Below are positions 28,865 through 36,228 of a stretch of DNA of 64,000 nucleotides, in pieces; the stretch's first letter is position 1; each line of letters begins with the position of its first letter. The position numbers and the translations under genes are program-made. The stretch is from Galbibacter pacificus (GTDB lineage: Bacteria > Bacteroidota > Bacteroidia > Flavobacteriales > Flavobacteriaceae): positions 434,001-498,000 of the forward strand of contig NZ_JAQSVC010000002.1 of assembly GCF_029603165.1 (NCBI RefSeq), given 5' to 3'. Below the pieces are notes generated by a model that ran no database searches, was not told the DNA's origin, and saw only the letters and a program-made list of their open reading frames with translations.

Positions 28865-28876
28865 ACTAAATTTAGT
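28865..28876. promoter_or_regulatory. 12-bp palindrome in divergent intergenic region
   Basis: ACTAAATTTAGT is a perfect palindrome centred between the start codons of the leftward triad and the rightward secreted-protein gene, 20 bp from one and 22 bp from the other. A plausible operator for both directions. Confidence 0.45.
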
Positions 28877-28898
28877 AAAATTTTTAAACGCCCTAACA

Positions 28899-29480
28899 AT
28901 GAAACTTTTACTATTATTATTCTTGATTTCGTTTAATACCTTTTCTCAGAAACTCCCTATAAGTGAAATAAATAAGTATGTTGAGGAAGAACAAGAAATA
29001 GCATACAGCAACGACAATCATTTTATCTTGTACGGCTACAACAAGGATGGAGTTAAATTATTGCTTACCAAAATAGCTTTTGATGATATTAAGGATATGC
29101 AGATAGTGATAGAGAATGGAACAGTATCTGTTGACCTATTTTGTAAAAATGGTGATGATTGCTGTGGGATGTACATAGGCGACACTGTTTATTTGGATAG
29201 TTTCTATATCCCAGCAATTGATTATGAAGCTGCTGAAAAAATACTTGAATTACTTTCACCATTTATTAAGATAAAAGAAGAGAACGAATCAAATGAGTTT
29301 GATATTGAAAATATAAAAATAGGGATGAAAAAAGAGGAAGTAATATCCTACTTCAAAAACGCTGGTTATAATGTTGAGTTATTTAGTAGGTCGGCACAAT
29401 GGGAATCCTATACTATTGAAACCGATGAGAAAATTTATTTTTTAAATTTCAAGAATGGGAAACTTGATACGATTCACTAA
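28899..29480 (+). CDS. Secreted prophage protein, unknown
   Basis: 193 residues with a signal peptide (KLLLLLFLISFNTFSQKLP). The mature protein contains four closely placed Cys (FCKNGDDCCGMY), perhaps disulphide-bonded, and a C-terminal half (IENIKIGMKKEEVISYFKNAGY) resembling SmpA/OmlA-like repeats that follow the pattern I.IGMkkeeV...f.. A lysogenic-conversion candidate. A hairpin at 29639 may end its transcript. Confidence 0.65.
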   Translation: MKLLLLLFLISFNTFSQKLPISEINKYVEEEQEIAYSNDNHFILYGYNKDGVKLLLTKIAFDDIKDMQIVIENGTVSVDLFCKNGDDCCGMYIGDTVYLDSFYIPAIDYEAAEKILELLSPFIKIKEENESNEFDIENIKIGMKKEEVISYFKNAGYNVELFSRSAQWESYTIETDEKIYFLNFKNGKLDTIH

Positions 29481-29638
29481 ACATTTATGTAAAAACACCC
29501 CTTGGAACACCCTGTATTTATAGGGGTTAACAAAAAAGGCAGAACATTATGGATATAGATGAGTAAGGTAAAAGAAAAGAAAACTAAAAAGTAATGTAAA
29601 TAAAGATTTTAGAAAATAGATATTTTTGACTTTTTTTT

Positions 29639-29667
29639 ACCACTTCCTAGTATTTTAGTGGTTTTTA
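29639..29667 (+). terminator. Weak hairpin terminator
   Basis: ACCACT / AGTGGT stem with a 12-nt loop followed by TTTTT. It lies 159 bp after the secreted-protein stop. Confidence 0.4.
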
Positions 29668-29683
29668 CCAAGCTTTTCTATTG

Positions 29684-29839
29684 TTATAGATTTCCTAACT
29701 CCACTAAGTTACCGCCTTCATCCTTTCTTACCAGTTCTATTTTTAAAACGGTTCCATCATTATGGATAGATTTAACCTTTCCACATTCACCGATATTGTC
29801 AGTTTTTACCAGTACTAAATCATCTTTTTCTAGTTTCAC
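29684..29839 (-). CDS. 51-residue prophage protein, GTG start
   Basis: Frame GTG AAA CTA GAA ... TAA encodes MKLEKDDLVLVKTDNIGECG and onward to KIELVRKDEGGNLVELGNL. The strand-turn-strand pattern resembles a small SH3/KOW-like barrel. It runs leftward, back to back with the early promoter at 29923, where a Cro- or antirepressor-like gene is often found. The opposite frame is Ser-rich and looks like a shadow. GTG is the only standard start available after an upstream in-frame stop. Confidence 0.45.
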   Translation of the reverse strand: MKLEKDDLVLVKTDNIGECGKVKSIHNDGTVLKIELVRKDEGGNLVELGNL

Positions 29840-29922
29840 AAGTGTAGTTATTAAATTTTACAATCCCGTAAGCCTTGCTACAAAAGGGTTAACAGCTGTT
29901 ATATCCTAAAAAAATAACTAGT

Positions 29923-29953
29923 TTGGAAATAGTGTAAGGATTCACTATATTTG
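29923..29953 (+). promoter_or_regulatory. Early rightward promoter with overlapping operator
   Basis: TTGG at 29923-29926, exactly 19 bp, then TATATTTG at 29946-29953: a consensus host-type promoter. Within it, ATAGTG (29929-29934) and CACTAT (29943-29948) form an inverted repeat with an 8-bp spacer, covering the spacer and the -7 box, where a bound repressor would block RNA polymerase. Confidence 0.75.
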
Positions 29954-29974
29954 CGACAAATAAAAAAGAATAAA

Positions 29975-30043
29975 ATGCCTTGCAAATTTACTAACTATTT
30001 TAATTCTGACAAAAATAAATCGACGAAATACACAAAACTTTAA
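29975..30043 (+). CDS. Possible 22-codon leader peptide
   Basis: ATG at 29975, about 16 bp after the expected transcription start, encodes MPCKFTNYFNSDKNKSTKYT plus two residues, and stops 7 bp before the polymerase-like gene. It is the first open frame of the early transcript. It may be a leader or chance. Confidence 0.3.
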   Translation: MPCKFTNYFNSDKNKSTKYTKL

Positions 30044-30049
30044 CATTTA

Positions 30050-31369
30050 ATGATTAAAAGAAAATCCAAACACTTTACTAATGTAGTCCTCCCGACATCC
30101 TTAGTTCGGGAAATAAAAGAAATAACAACTTCCAGGGTGCAACTTCATAGGTGCTTTCAGATTATCGATTTGATACTAAAGAGTGAAAAGGATGCTATCC
30201 CAGCTTCATACTGGATATCAGCTTTAGGTAGTAAATATTACAAATATGCTAATCTGTTGGTAGATTATAATATAATATATAATAGTGGGGTATATTTCGA
30301 AGGTAAGGCGTTGGAGTGGTTCATTAATCCGATATACTGGCAGGATAAAGATGTTGATGTAGTGAAGTACAGCTATTTCAGAAGATACAAGAACAGAGGG
30401 CAGGAAATAGCCGCACTGAGCCAGAGAGAAGCCTTTATCAACGATTTCAAGAAGCTTTCTATACCATTCCCAAAGCTATATGCCAAGCGTGATGAAATAA
30501 TAGACGATATGTCCATTTCAGATTATCCTGCCTTTGAGGATGTAAAATGGGGCGGGTGCAGGCGTGTACAGGAAATAGATTTAGATGGTTTTGTAGAAGA
30601 TAGGTTTATTACGTGGAAAGATGCTGCCGTAACAGCAGATGCAACAAATAGGGTGCTGGTCGAAAAAAATAAACGGTTCTACATTATAGATGCAGAAATG
30701 TTAATGGTAATGGCTAAAGAAGATGCATATAAATCTTACACCGCCAGCATCGAGAACCTAAAGAGTGAAGATACTTTGTATGCTAACCGAAACGAAACAA
30801 ACAACCGCCTCGACACAAATTTCACAAATATGAAAAGTGAGTTATATGGAATCATTAAAGAAGAAAATAACTTAGCTGAACTAGATTTGGCAAACAGCCA
30901 GCCAGCCATTTTAAGCCACATTCTTAAAGAAAATGATATAATAGATGGAAACTTTGCAAAAGCCGCTGAGAAAGGTAAGTTATATGATGAAATGGCAAAA
31001 GAATCAAACATAACAAGGGAAGAAGCTAAAGTAATGATGTTCCAGATACTTTTCCGCCGCCACACAAAGAGTAACCGTTATACAAGAATGTTTGAAAAAA
31101 AGTATCCAGAAGTAGCAAAATTTATTTTTGACTACAAAAGAACCTTTGGGGATAACCAGTTTTGTATAATGTTGCAGGAATGGGAAAGCGAACTCTTTAT
31201 TGATAACATATTAAAAGAAGTCCATGGGAGAGGGATATTAGCTTTCACCAAACATGATAGCATTACAGTGCCACAGGATAAAATAGATGAAGTCGAAGCC
31301 TATGTTAATGGTTTATTCAAAAAAATAGGCTTCAAAGTAGAAATAAAACGAGAACTAAAAGCAGCATAA
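30050..31369 (+). CDS. Divergent family-A-like polymerase, putative prophage replication protein
   Basis: 439 residues. Residues 30-95 look like a winged-helix region. The C-terminal half shows an ordered set of palm/fingers motifs as in family A DNA polymerases and T7-type RNA polymerases: motif A with Asp279 (AELDLANSQPAIL), motif B R323xxAKxxxF (REEAKVMMFQILF), and motif C with His402-Asp403-Ser404 (KHDSITVP). The order and spacing support a polymerase-like fold, but this is much shorter than PolA and has no exonuclease domain. First large gene after the early promoter, followed by a nuclease gene. Function as replicase or primase-polymerase is inferred. Confidence 0.65.
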   Translation: MIKRKSKHFTNVVLPTSLVREIKEITTSRVQLHRCFQIIDLILKSEKDAIPASYWISALGSKYYKYANLLVDYNIIYNSGVYFEGKALEWFINPIYWQDKDVDVVKYSYFRRYKNRGQEIAALSQREAFINDFKKLSIPFPKLYAKRDEIIDDMSISDYPAFEDVKWGGCRRVQEIDLDGFVEDRFITWKDAAVTADATNRVLVEKNKRFYIIDAEMLMVMAKEDAYKSYTASIENLKSEDTLYANRNETNNRLDTNFTNMKSELYGIIKEENNLAELDLANSQPAILSHILKENDIIDGNFAKAAEKGKLYDEMAKESNITREEAKVMMFQILFRRHTKSNRYTRMFEKKYPEVAKFIFDYKRTFGDNQFCIMLQEWESELFIDNILKEVHGRGILAFTKHDSITVPQDKIDEVEAYVNGLFKKIGFKVEIKRELKAA

Positions 31370-31370
31370 A

Positions 31371-31487
31371 ATGAAAGAAACATTTAACCAACTCGAGAAA
31401 TTAATCGAAAAACAAAAAATAATGCTTGAGAAGCTAGAAGCAGAAATTTTACCAACCAACCAAAACACCAAAGAAGATGAAGCGTAA
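31371..31487 (+). CDS. 38-residue helical protein
   Basis: MKETFNQLEKLIEKQKIMLE followed by a short tail; a single amphipathic, coiled-coil-like helix. The ATG is directly after the polymerase stop (1 bp), and the gene overlaps the nuclease start by 11 bp, so it lies within a tightly coupled operon. Function unknown. Confidence 0.6.
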   Translation: MKETFNQLEKLIEKQKIMLEKLEAEILPTNQNTKEDEA

Positions 31488-32016
31488 TAGTGATTTTAGA
31501 TACGACCTGAAAATCGGACAAGAAGCCGAGGATAAAGTAGCGGCCTTCCTAAAGATGGACAAATCAGAAATAGAAGTGAAGTATGAGAAACGCACCTGTA
31601 TAACATCAAATATTTTTCTGGAATTTGAAGGCAGGGGCAAACCCTCTGGGGTAGCGACATCCGAAGCAAAGTACTATGTTTTTGAATTTGGTAATGAGTG
31701 GGAGGGTATGAAGCTTGTGATGCCTACAAAAAAACTTAAGGAAATGGCCAGGAATTTCTATAAACGGGACGGATACAGAGTAGGTGGCGACAGTAATACA
31801 TCTAAGGGAGTACTTATACCTGTACATGAACTCCTAAACCCCGATAGTGAACTCACTATGCCAGAGAAGTTCTGGGAAAAAAACACGGCACAACTAGCCG
31901 AAGAGTGGGGAGAGGGGTGTTTTTCAGCTCCTTCAGAGACAAAAAAGAATGAACCCGAAGAACCCAAAATGACACTTGAGTATTTCTTACAAGGCATAGA
32001 TGATGAAAATAACTGA
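31477..32016 (+). CDS. PD-(D/E)XK-type nuclease-like protein
   Basis: 179 residues. Asp10 and Glu33-Val34-Lys35 (IEVKYEKR) match a PD-(D/E)XK core, and NIFLEFEGRGKPSG followed by KYYVFEFG fits the following strands seen in phage Holliday-junction-resolvase or VRR-like nucleases. The C-terminal 40 residues are acidic and probably disordered. Overlaps its neighbours on both sides. Likely processes replicating phage DNA with the polymerase-like protein; exact activity is unproven. Confidence 0.65.
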   Translation: MKRNSDFRYDLKIGQEAEDKVAAFLKMDKSEIEVKYEKRTCITSNIFLEFEGRGKPSGVATSEAKYYVFEFGNEWEGMKLVMPTKKLKEMARNFYKRDGYRVGGDSNTSKGVLIPVHELLNPDSELTMPEKFWEKNTAQLAEEWGEGCFSAPSETKKNEPEEPKMTLEYFLQGIDDENN

Positions 32017-32206
32017 TATGCTCTTACTTCACCTTCATCTAAAAGGACTGACACCCCAACAGATTTTTGAAGGCTATGGGGATGATTTGGGACTAGATAG
32101 TGTTGATGATGTCCTTAAACGGGGTTTTATTCTTTATGGACAAATAGTTGATTCTAAATTACGAAGAGAATTCATAAAGTACCTTTTAAGTTTAACCTTA
32201 TCATAA
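32000..32206 (+). CDS. Small helical early-operon protein
   Basis: 68 residues, overlapping the nuclease gene by 17 bp; the start may be the second ATG at 32003. The composition (LLLHLHLKGLTPQQIFEGYG) suggests a compact helical fold, possibly HTH-like (LTPQQIFEGYGDDLGLDSVDDVLKRG). The 3' end overlaps a leftward gene by 73 bp. Function unknown. Confidence 0.6.
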   Translation: MMKITDMLLLHLHLKGLTPQQIFEGYGDDLGLDSVDDVLKRGFILYGQIVDSKLRREFIKYLLSLTLS

Positions 32207-32412
32207 TCTAAGCAATTTGAAAGTATTAACTGTTCGTATGAAAGAAATTTTAATCGAACTTTCATTCTTATTGACTCTATGTTATTTAATGAGGTAATAG
32301 GATTATTACTACTTAGTTTACAGCATCTTTTAAAGACTTTTAATAAAGTGGTACTCCTTTCATCAAGCCAAGATTCATACCAAGTTGCAACTTTATTTTT
32401 TTCAATTCTCAT
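32134..32412 (-). CDS. Leftward small prophage protein opposite the sigma gene
   Basis: 92 residues from ATG 32412: MRIEKNKVATWYESWLDERS..., helical and basic, with two Cys in FKRCCKLSS. A longer upstream extension of the frame runs through the sigma gene and is a shadow. It fills what would otherwise be a 297-bp gap and diverges from promoter P1. No family recognised. Its 3' end is antisense to the 68-residue gene. Confidence 0.5.
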   Translation of the reverse strand: MRIEKNKVATWYESWLDERSTTLLKVFKRCCKLSSNNPITSLNNIESIRMKVRLKFLSYEQLILSNCLDYDKVKLKRYFMNSLRNLESTICP

Positions 32413-32446
32413 AATAGTGATTTTAGATACCACCAAATTATAAAAA

Positions 32447-32477
32447 TTCTTCCAAAACAAACCCATTCCTGTTAATT
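32447..32477 (+). promoter_or_regulatory. Phage promoter-like element P1 (before sigma gene)
   Basis: TTCTTCC at 32447-32453, 16 bp, TGTTAATT at 32470-32477, continuing CTACAGGT. First of six related elements. The 20 bp at 32435-32454 are identical to 33253-33272. Confidence 0.65.
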
Positions 32478-32503
32478 CTACAGGTAATAACAAGTTCCTA
32501 CTT

Positions 32504-33001
32504 ATGAAAATGAACCCAAACTTACAAGATATATCCAAAGAGCATGACCGCTTTGTACTTATGGCAAAGAAGCTTTTAGGTGCCGCCGCAAATGATGATA
32601 AGGCAAATGAAATGGTACAGGAAATGTACATAAAGCTACATGAGAGACTAAGCGACCAGAGCCAACCACAACTGCAATTTGTATCAACTGGATACATCTT
32701 CAGGATGCTACGGAACCATCTATATAACAGCACCGCAAAGAAGCAATACGAGTACTTACAGGATGATGATTACTGGTCTAGTACACAGACCTACGAAGAT
32801 AACGAACTACTAGAATGGCGGCAAGATATATCAGCTAAATTAGACGAAATTCCATACTTAGAAAGGGAAGTGCTACTAAGACACCAAGAACAATCACAGA
32901 GAAGCTTACAAAGGGAAACAGGAGTATGTAGAGACCGCTTAAGAATGTACAAAAATCGTGCACTAGATAAACTAAAAGAAATGTATAATGATGATGTTTA
33001 A
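32504..33001 (+). CDS. Phage-encoded sigma-70/ECF-like factor
   Basis: 165 residues: an N-terminal region 2-like helix set (DKANEMVQEMYIKLHERL) and a C-terminal region 4 helix-turn-helix (IPYLEREVLLRHQEQSQRSL, then TGVCRDRLRMYKNRALDKL). Such two-domain layout fits ECF-type sigma factors. Next ATG at 32510 is an alternative start. Preceded by P1, a member of the repeated promoter set, so it may activate its own gene and the late genes. Sits between replication and packaging genes, the usual place for a middle/late activator. Confidence 0.75.
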   Translation: MKMNPNLQDISKEHDRFVLMAKKLLGAAANDDKANEMVQEMYIKLHERLSDQSQPQLQFVSTGYIFRMLRNHLYNSTAKKQYEYLQDDDYWSSTQTYEDNELLEWRQDISAKLDEIPYLEREVLLRHQEQSQRSLQRETGVCRDRLRMYKNRALDKLKEMYNDDV

Positions 33002-33246
33002 AGAGATTTTATTTTTTTTATAAGTTTGACTCCGCATTCTGCTCGATGTTTTTTTAGAAGTTCTTCATCTTCTTCTAGGCAAAGTAAAAGTACTTCGCTA
33101 GTGTTTACGACATAGCGTTTTATAGCCTTTTTTATGAATTCATTAGGGCTTAAATGAAGGGGTAGTAATTCATTTACAACTTCACAAACCTGGCTATCCA
33201 AAAATTTTTTATAGTAAGAGCAGTCCTTATAACCATCCAAATGCAT
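32998..33246 (-). CDS. Leftward small prophage protein, divergent from P2
   Basis: 82 residues: MHLDGYKDCSYYKKFLDSQV, then LHLSPNEFIKKAIKRYVVN resembling a ribbon-helix-helix or short helical DNA-binding pattern, then LLLCLEEDEELLKKHRAE. Its end overlaps the sigma gene stop by 4 bp, converging. Possibly a regulator; the family is not recognised. Confidence 0.6.
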   Translation of the reverse strand: MHLDGYKDCSYYKKFLDSQVCEVVNELLPLHLSPNEFIKKAIKRYVVNTSEVLLLCLEEDEELLKKHRAECGVKLIKKIKSL

Positions 33247-33264
33247 AATCTAAAATTATAAAAA

Positions 33265-33294
33265 TTCTTCCATTAACCTATATATCGGTTAATT
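33265..33294 (+). promoter_or_regulatory. Phage promoter-like element P2
   Basis: TTCTTCC at 33265-33271, 15 bp, GGTTAATT at 33287-33294. The ATG of the next gene is only 4 bp later, so the mRNA would be nearly leaderless or a later start is used. Confidence 0.6.
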
Positions 33295-33298
33295 AAGT

Positions 33299-33787
33299 AT
33301 GAAAAATAGAGAAGAACTACAGCAATACAAAGTAAAAGAAATAAAAAAAATGTACCCCGACCATAAGTACAAGGTAGGGATGACAAAAGAAGCTTACATT
33401 GATAAGATACTCGCCCCAAAAGGATTAGGTGATACCATAGAGAAGATAACAACCGCCACAGGAATCAAAAAAGCAGTTGAATTTGTAAGCGAGAAGACAG
33501 GTATTGATTGCGGGTGCGAAGAAAGAAAACAGAAATTAAATCAGTTATTCCCATATAACAAGCCTAACTGCATGAGCGAAGAACAGTTAAATGAATGGAA
33601 TAGTACCATAACGGAAATCAAAAAGACAAATACAATAACAGCAAAGCAACAGGACACTATCATACTATTACTTAAAGAAGTACTTAACATGAGCATATCA
33701 AAAGACAATTGCAGGACTTGCAACGGAGAGATATGGAAAAAGTATATAGATATGATTGATAAAGTCGCCGCAGAACATAAAAAATAA
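33299..33787 (+). CDS. Conserved-looking phage protein near terminase, unknown
   Basis: 162 residues. The N-terminal 50 residues resemble a SAP-like helix-extended-helix (YKVKEIKKMYPDHKYKVGMT). The centre has Cys-rich GIDCGCEERKQKLNQLFPYN, the C-terminus has NCRTCNGE; these Cys pairs could bind zinc. If P2 makes a leaderless RNA the start could be Met18 at 33350. First gene of the packaging unit; a role in head or packaging is only contextual. Confidence 0.6.
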   Translation: MKNREELQQYKVKEIKKMYPDHKYKVGMTKEAYIDKILAPKGLGDTIEKITTATGIKKAVEFVSEKTGIDCGCEERKQKLNQLFPYNKPNCMSEEQLNEWNSTITEIKKTNTITAKQQDTIILLLKEVLNMSISKDNCRTCNGEIWKKYIDMIDKVAAEHKK

Positions 33788-33792
33788 ATACT

Positions 33793-33912
33793 ATGAAATT
33801 ATTTAAGAAGAAAAAAGAAACAATTATAGAACCGCCGCAGGAAAAGAACAGCAAGAAACAACAACCTATAGAAGAGACACAAGAGTACAAACAAAATAAC
33901 GGACTAGCATAA
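33793..33912 (+). CDS. 39-residue Lys/Gln-rich protein
   Basis: Starts MKLFKKKKETIIEPPQEKNS, fully hydrophilic and probably disordered. It begins 5 bp after the previous stop and overlaps the terminase small subunit start by one base (TAATG), which supports translation. Function unknown. Confidence 0.55.
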   Translation: MKLFKKKKETIIEPPQEKNSKKQQPIEETQEYKQNNGLA

Positions 33913-34373
33913 TGGCATATACACAAGAACAAAGAGATAAGATACTAGATGATATTTGCCAATTCATTAGAAAGGGAGATACATTACGTACAGCATTATC
34001 TAAGGCTGATAAAGGGGATGAAGGTAATAGTGGATATAGTGAGAAGGGTATCAGTTGGACAACATTTTATGAATGGATAGACGAAAACCCAAAAAAAGCG
34101 GAACAATATTCCCGTGCGATAGAGATTAGGGCCGAAAAAATGGCAGAAGAACTACTTGATATCGCAGATGCTACAGCCGACGATATAATTACAGATAAGG
34201 ACGGTAAAGAGATAATAAACCACCATGTAGTAAATAGAGATAAGCTAAGAGTAGATACAAGGAAATGGTTAATGTCCAAAATGTTCGCCAAAAAATACAG
34301 CGACAAATCAACCCATATACTAGAAGGTGGGGATAAACCACTTGATATCAACATAGACTTCGGGGATGATTAA
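33912..34373 (+). CDS. terS: Terminase small subunit
   Basis: 153 residues. N-terminal helix-turn-helix region (QRDKILDDICQFIRKGDTLR... WTTFYEWIDENP), central helices, and the typical C-terminal motif DTRKWLMSKMFAKKYSDKS seen in Bacteroidota and Firmicutes phage TerS proteins. It recognises phage DNA and recruits the large subunit. Unusually it is separated from terL by 1.9 kb of cargo genes. Confidence 0.85.
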   Translation: MAYTQEQRDKILDDICQFIRKGDTLRTALSKADKGDEGNSGYSEKGISWTTFYEWIDENPKKAEQYSRAIEIRAEKMAEELLDIADATADDIITDKDGKEIINHHVVNRDKLRVDTRKWLMSKMFAKKYSDKSTHILEGGDKPLDINIDFGDD

Positions 34374-34448
34374 GAAAACAGTTATTGATTGAGTTCATTT
34401 TATAGGGTGTCAGAAATGGCATCCTTTTTTTATGTTCAAAAAGATATG

Positions 34449-34542
34449 AAAATGAACATTTTGTTTATTTATAGGTTGTTAGGGTAGTTTATTAAAAAAT
34501 AATGTTTATATTTGTCGTAATACTAATGTAAATGAACATTTT
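34449..34542. promoter_or_regulatory. Twin operator-like palindromes around a recombinase promoter
   Basis: AAAATGAACATTTT at 34449-34462 and TAAATGAACATTTT at 34529-34542, 80 bp apart and identical in 13 of 14 positions; each is an inverted repeat (AAATG-AA-CATTT). Between them is TATATTTG at 34507-34514, a -7-like box. The second copy ends 3 bp before the tyrosine recombinase ATG. Confidence 0.55.
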
Positions 34543-34545
34543 ATT

Positions 34546-35082
34546 ATGACAGGAAGCACTTATTTAGAATTCGATACGGCACTTAATAAAGGAATGAAAT
34601 TAATAAAGGAAGAAAAACATAAAAACTTTGGTTTATTAATTATTACAGCCATTAATTTAGGCTTAAGAATTAGCGACTTATTAACTCTCACATTCGAACA
34701 GCTTAGAAAGGAATCATTTGAAATTGTCGAGGGTAAGACAGGGAAAAGAAGAAAGCTAACGGTGAACAGTAATATTAAGAACGCCCTGAAACACTTCACA
34801 GATGAACCAGATAACTTTTATTGTTTTCGTTCGCAAAAGAACTCTGTATACAGCACACAACAGATTAACAGATTGATGAAGGAACATTTTAACGGCGGCA
34901 GAAAATATACAAGCCATTCACTAAGAAAAGCATTCGGTAGAAGGGTATGGGAAAATGATAATGGAAGCGAAAGAAGTTTGGTATATCTCAATGAGTTATT
35001 TAACCACGTAACTATTAAGCAGACAAAAGTTTACCTAGGGATAAGGCAGGAAGAACTGGATAATATCTATTTGAATTTGTAG
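34546..35082 (+). CDS. Minimal tyrosine recombinase (catalytic domain only)
   Basis: 178 residues with the R-H-R-Y set: Arg in GLRISDLLTL, H-x-x-R in TSHSLRKAFGR, then FNHVTIKQTKVYLGI with His and the nucleophile Tyr. There is no N-terminal SAM-like core-binding domain, so it is about half the length of a phage integrase. It has its own promoter/operator region and lies between terS and terL. It may move this cassette, invert DNA or resolve multimers; the prophage integrates with its serine recombinase instead. Confidence 0.8.
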   Translation: MTGSTYLEFDTALNKGMKLIKEEKHKNFGLLIITAINLGLRISDLLTLTFEQLRKESFEIVEGKTGKRRKLTVNSNIKNALKHFTDEPDNFYCFRSQKNSVYSTQQINRLMKEHFNGGRKYTSHSLRKAFGRRVWENDNGSERSLVYLNELFNHVTIKQTKVYLGIRQEELDNIYLNL

Positions 35083-35176
35083 TTGATAACTAATTGATAA
35101 ATAATGTAGTATGAATTATATGTACATGTATTTTTCTCTTAATTTTATGATTTAAAGTTAAATAAAGTACAAAGGG

Positions 35177-35911
35177 ATGAATAACAATATACCAATCGTT
35201 CTAAAAAAGAATATTGTAAGCACTTTTATTAATATAAGAAATGTAGTTGAAAAAAATTCTGAATTTATAAGAATTGTAAGAGATGATTCTTTTATAATTC
35301 ATATTGAAGATATAAAAAATGAATTGGGTTTTAAATGGATTATATCTACCCCTGAATTTGCAAGGAATAGAGTTAGTTACAATATAGAGTTCATTCCAAA
35401 GTCTAGGATAGACAATGGAATAAAAAAGCAAACCTATGATAGTTCAATGGTAATAAAGAATTTGGAAGGTTGGATTAATCTTATTAAAGACCATTCAAAT
35501 TTTAATCCACATCCAAATAGTAATATGTTCAACCATTACCGAAATAATATTTTTGAAAAGTTTATATCACTTGACCCTGATGCAAAGACTTTACCCTTTG
35601 ATGATGAAGCCCAACTTGCAATTAAATCTTTCACAAGTAAATTATTATTAGAATTAAAGAATGAAGATATTGAAGATGGTGAATACGTAGATTCAGTTAA
35701 AGATTTAGATGAAAATATTGGTAATTATACAAAACAGCAAGTTTTAGATAAATTTGCAGATATATATGCTAAAACTAGAATTGCAGGAGGAAAAATTTTT
35801 ACCGCATTTGTTAATGTTTTAAAAAAGAATGTTCCCCCATTCCTAATAGAAAAAGGGTTGGAGTATGTATATCAATTAGGTGCAGCAGCTATTACTCATA
35901 TGATAAACTAA
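35177..35911 (+). CDS. Cargo protein in the terS-terL gap, unknown
   Basis: 244 residues, AT-rich gene. N-terminal beta/alpha region (FIRIVRDDSFIIHIEDIKNE), a long helical C-terminus and a final hydrophobic helix (PPFLIEKGLEYVYQLGAAAI). No family recognised. The location next to a stand-alone recombinase and inside the packaging module fits a moron gene; a phage-defence or host-fitness role is possible but not shown. Confidence 0.6.
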   Translation: MNNNIPIVLKKNIVSTFINIRNVVEKNSEFIRIVRDDSFIIHIEDIKNELGFKWIISTPEFARNRVSYNIEFIPKSRIDNGIKKQTYDSSMVIKNLEGWINLIKDHSNFNPHPNSNMFNHYRNNIFEKFISLDPDAKTLPFDDEAQLAIKSFTSKLLLELKNEDIEDGEYVDSVKDLDENIGNYTKQQVLDKFADIYAKTRIAGGKIFTAFVNVLKKNVPPFLIEKGLEYVYQLGAAAITHMIN

Positions 35912-35983
35912 CAATTTTCCCAGCTCCATCAACATGCAGTATGAGAAAAATAAACATCAAAACCGCCTCAATTAGCGTCCATT

Positions 35984-36199
35984 TTAATTTTCAAGTGTTG
36001 CCATAACAACCGCCCTAAATGTTTTTCTTTTATTTTTGGGTATCTCCTCTTCAATAGTATCAATATTTTCTTCCACAATATTTAATAAATTTTTATGGTA
36101 TTTAGCTTGTTGTTCTTCTGACAAGACGGATTTTAAAGCTTTTATTTTACATAAAAGTGAGAAGAAATTTACGTTAGATGAAAATTCTGAGTAATCCAT
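35984..36199 (-). CDS. Leftward small prophage protein, divergent from P3
   Basis: 71 residues from ATG 36199 (MDYSEFSSNVNFFSLLCKIK), all-helical and acidic in the middle (NIVEENIDTIEEEIPKNKRK). A longer frame starting at 36244 would overlap promoter P3, so the inner start is preferred. Unknown function; third case of a small leftward gene placed back to back with a phage promoter. Confidence 0.55.
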   Translation of the reverse strand: MDYSEFSSNVNFFSLLCKIKALKSVLSEEQQAKYHKNLLNIVEENIDTIEEEIPKNKRKTFRAVVMATLEN

Positions 36200-36228
36200 G
36201 GTAAAAATATTTCTTTCAAGATAACAAT

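Noticed and set aside
29658-29909. Rightward Ser/Phe-rich frame of 83 codons
   Set aside because: Composition typical of an antisense shadow; the opposite strand carries a better protein (29684-29839).
32413-32733. N-terminal extension of the leftward frame ending at 32134
   Set aside because: It lies antisense to the sigma-like gene and is Ser/Cys-rich; the inner ATG at 32412 gives the credible protein.
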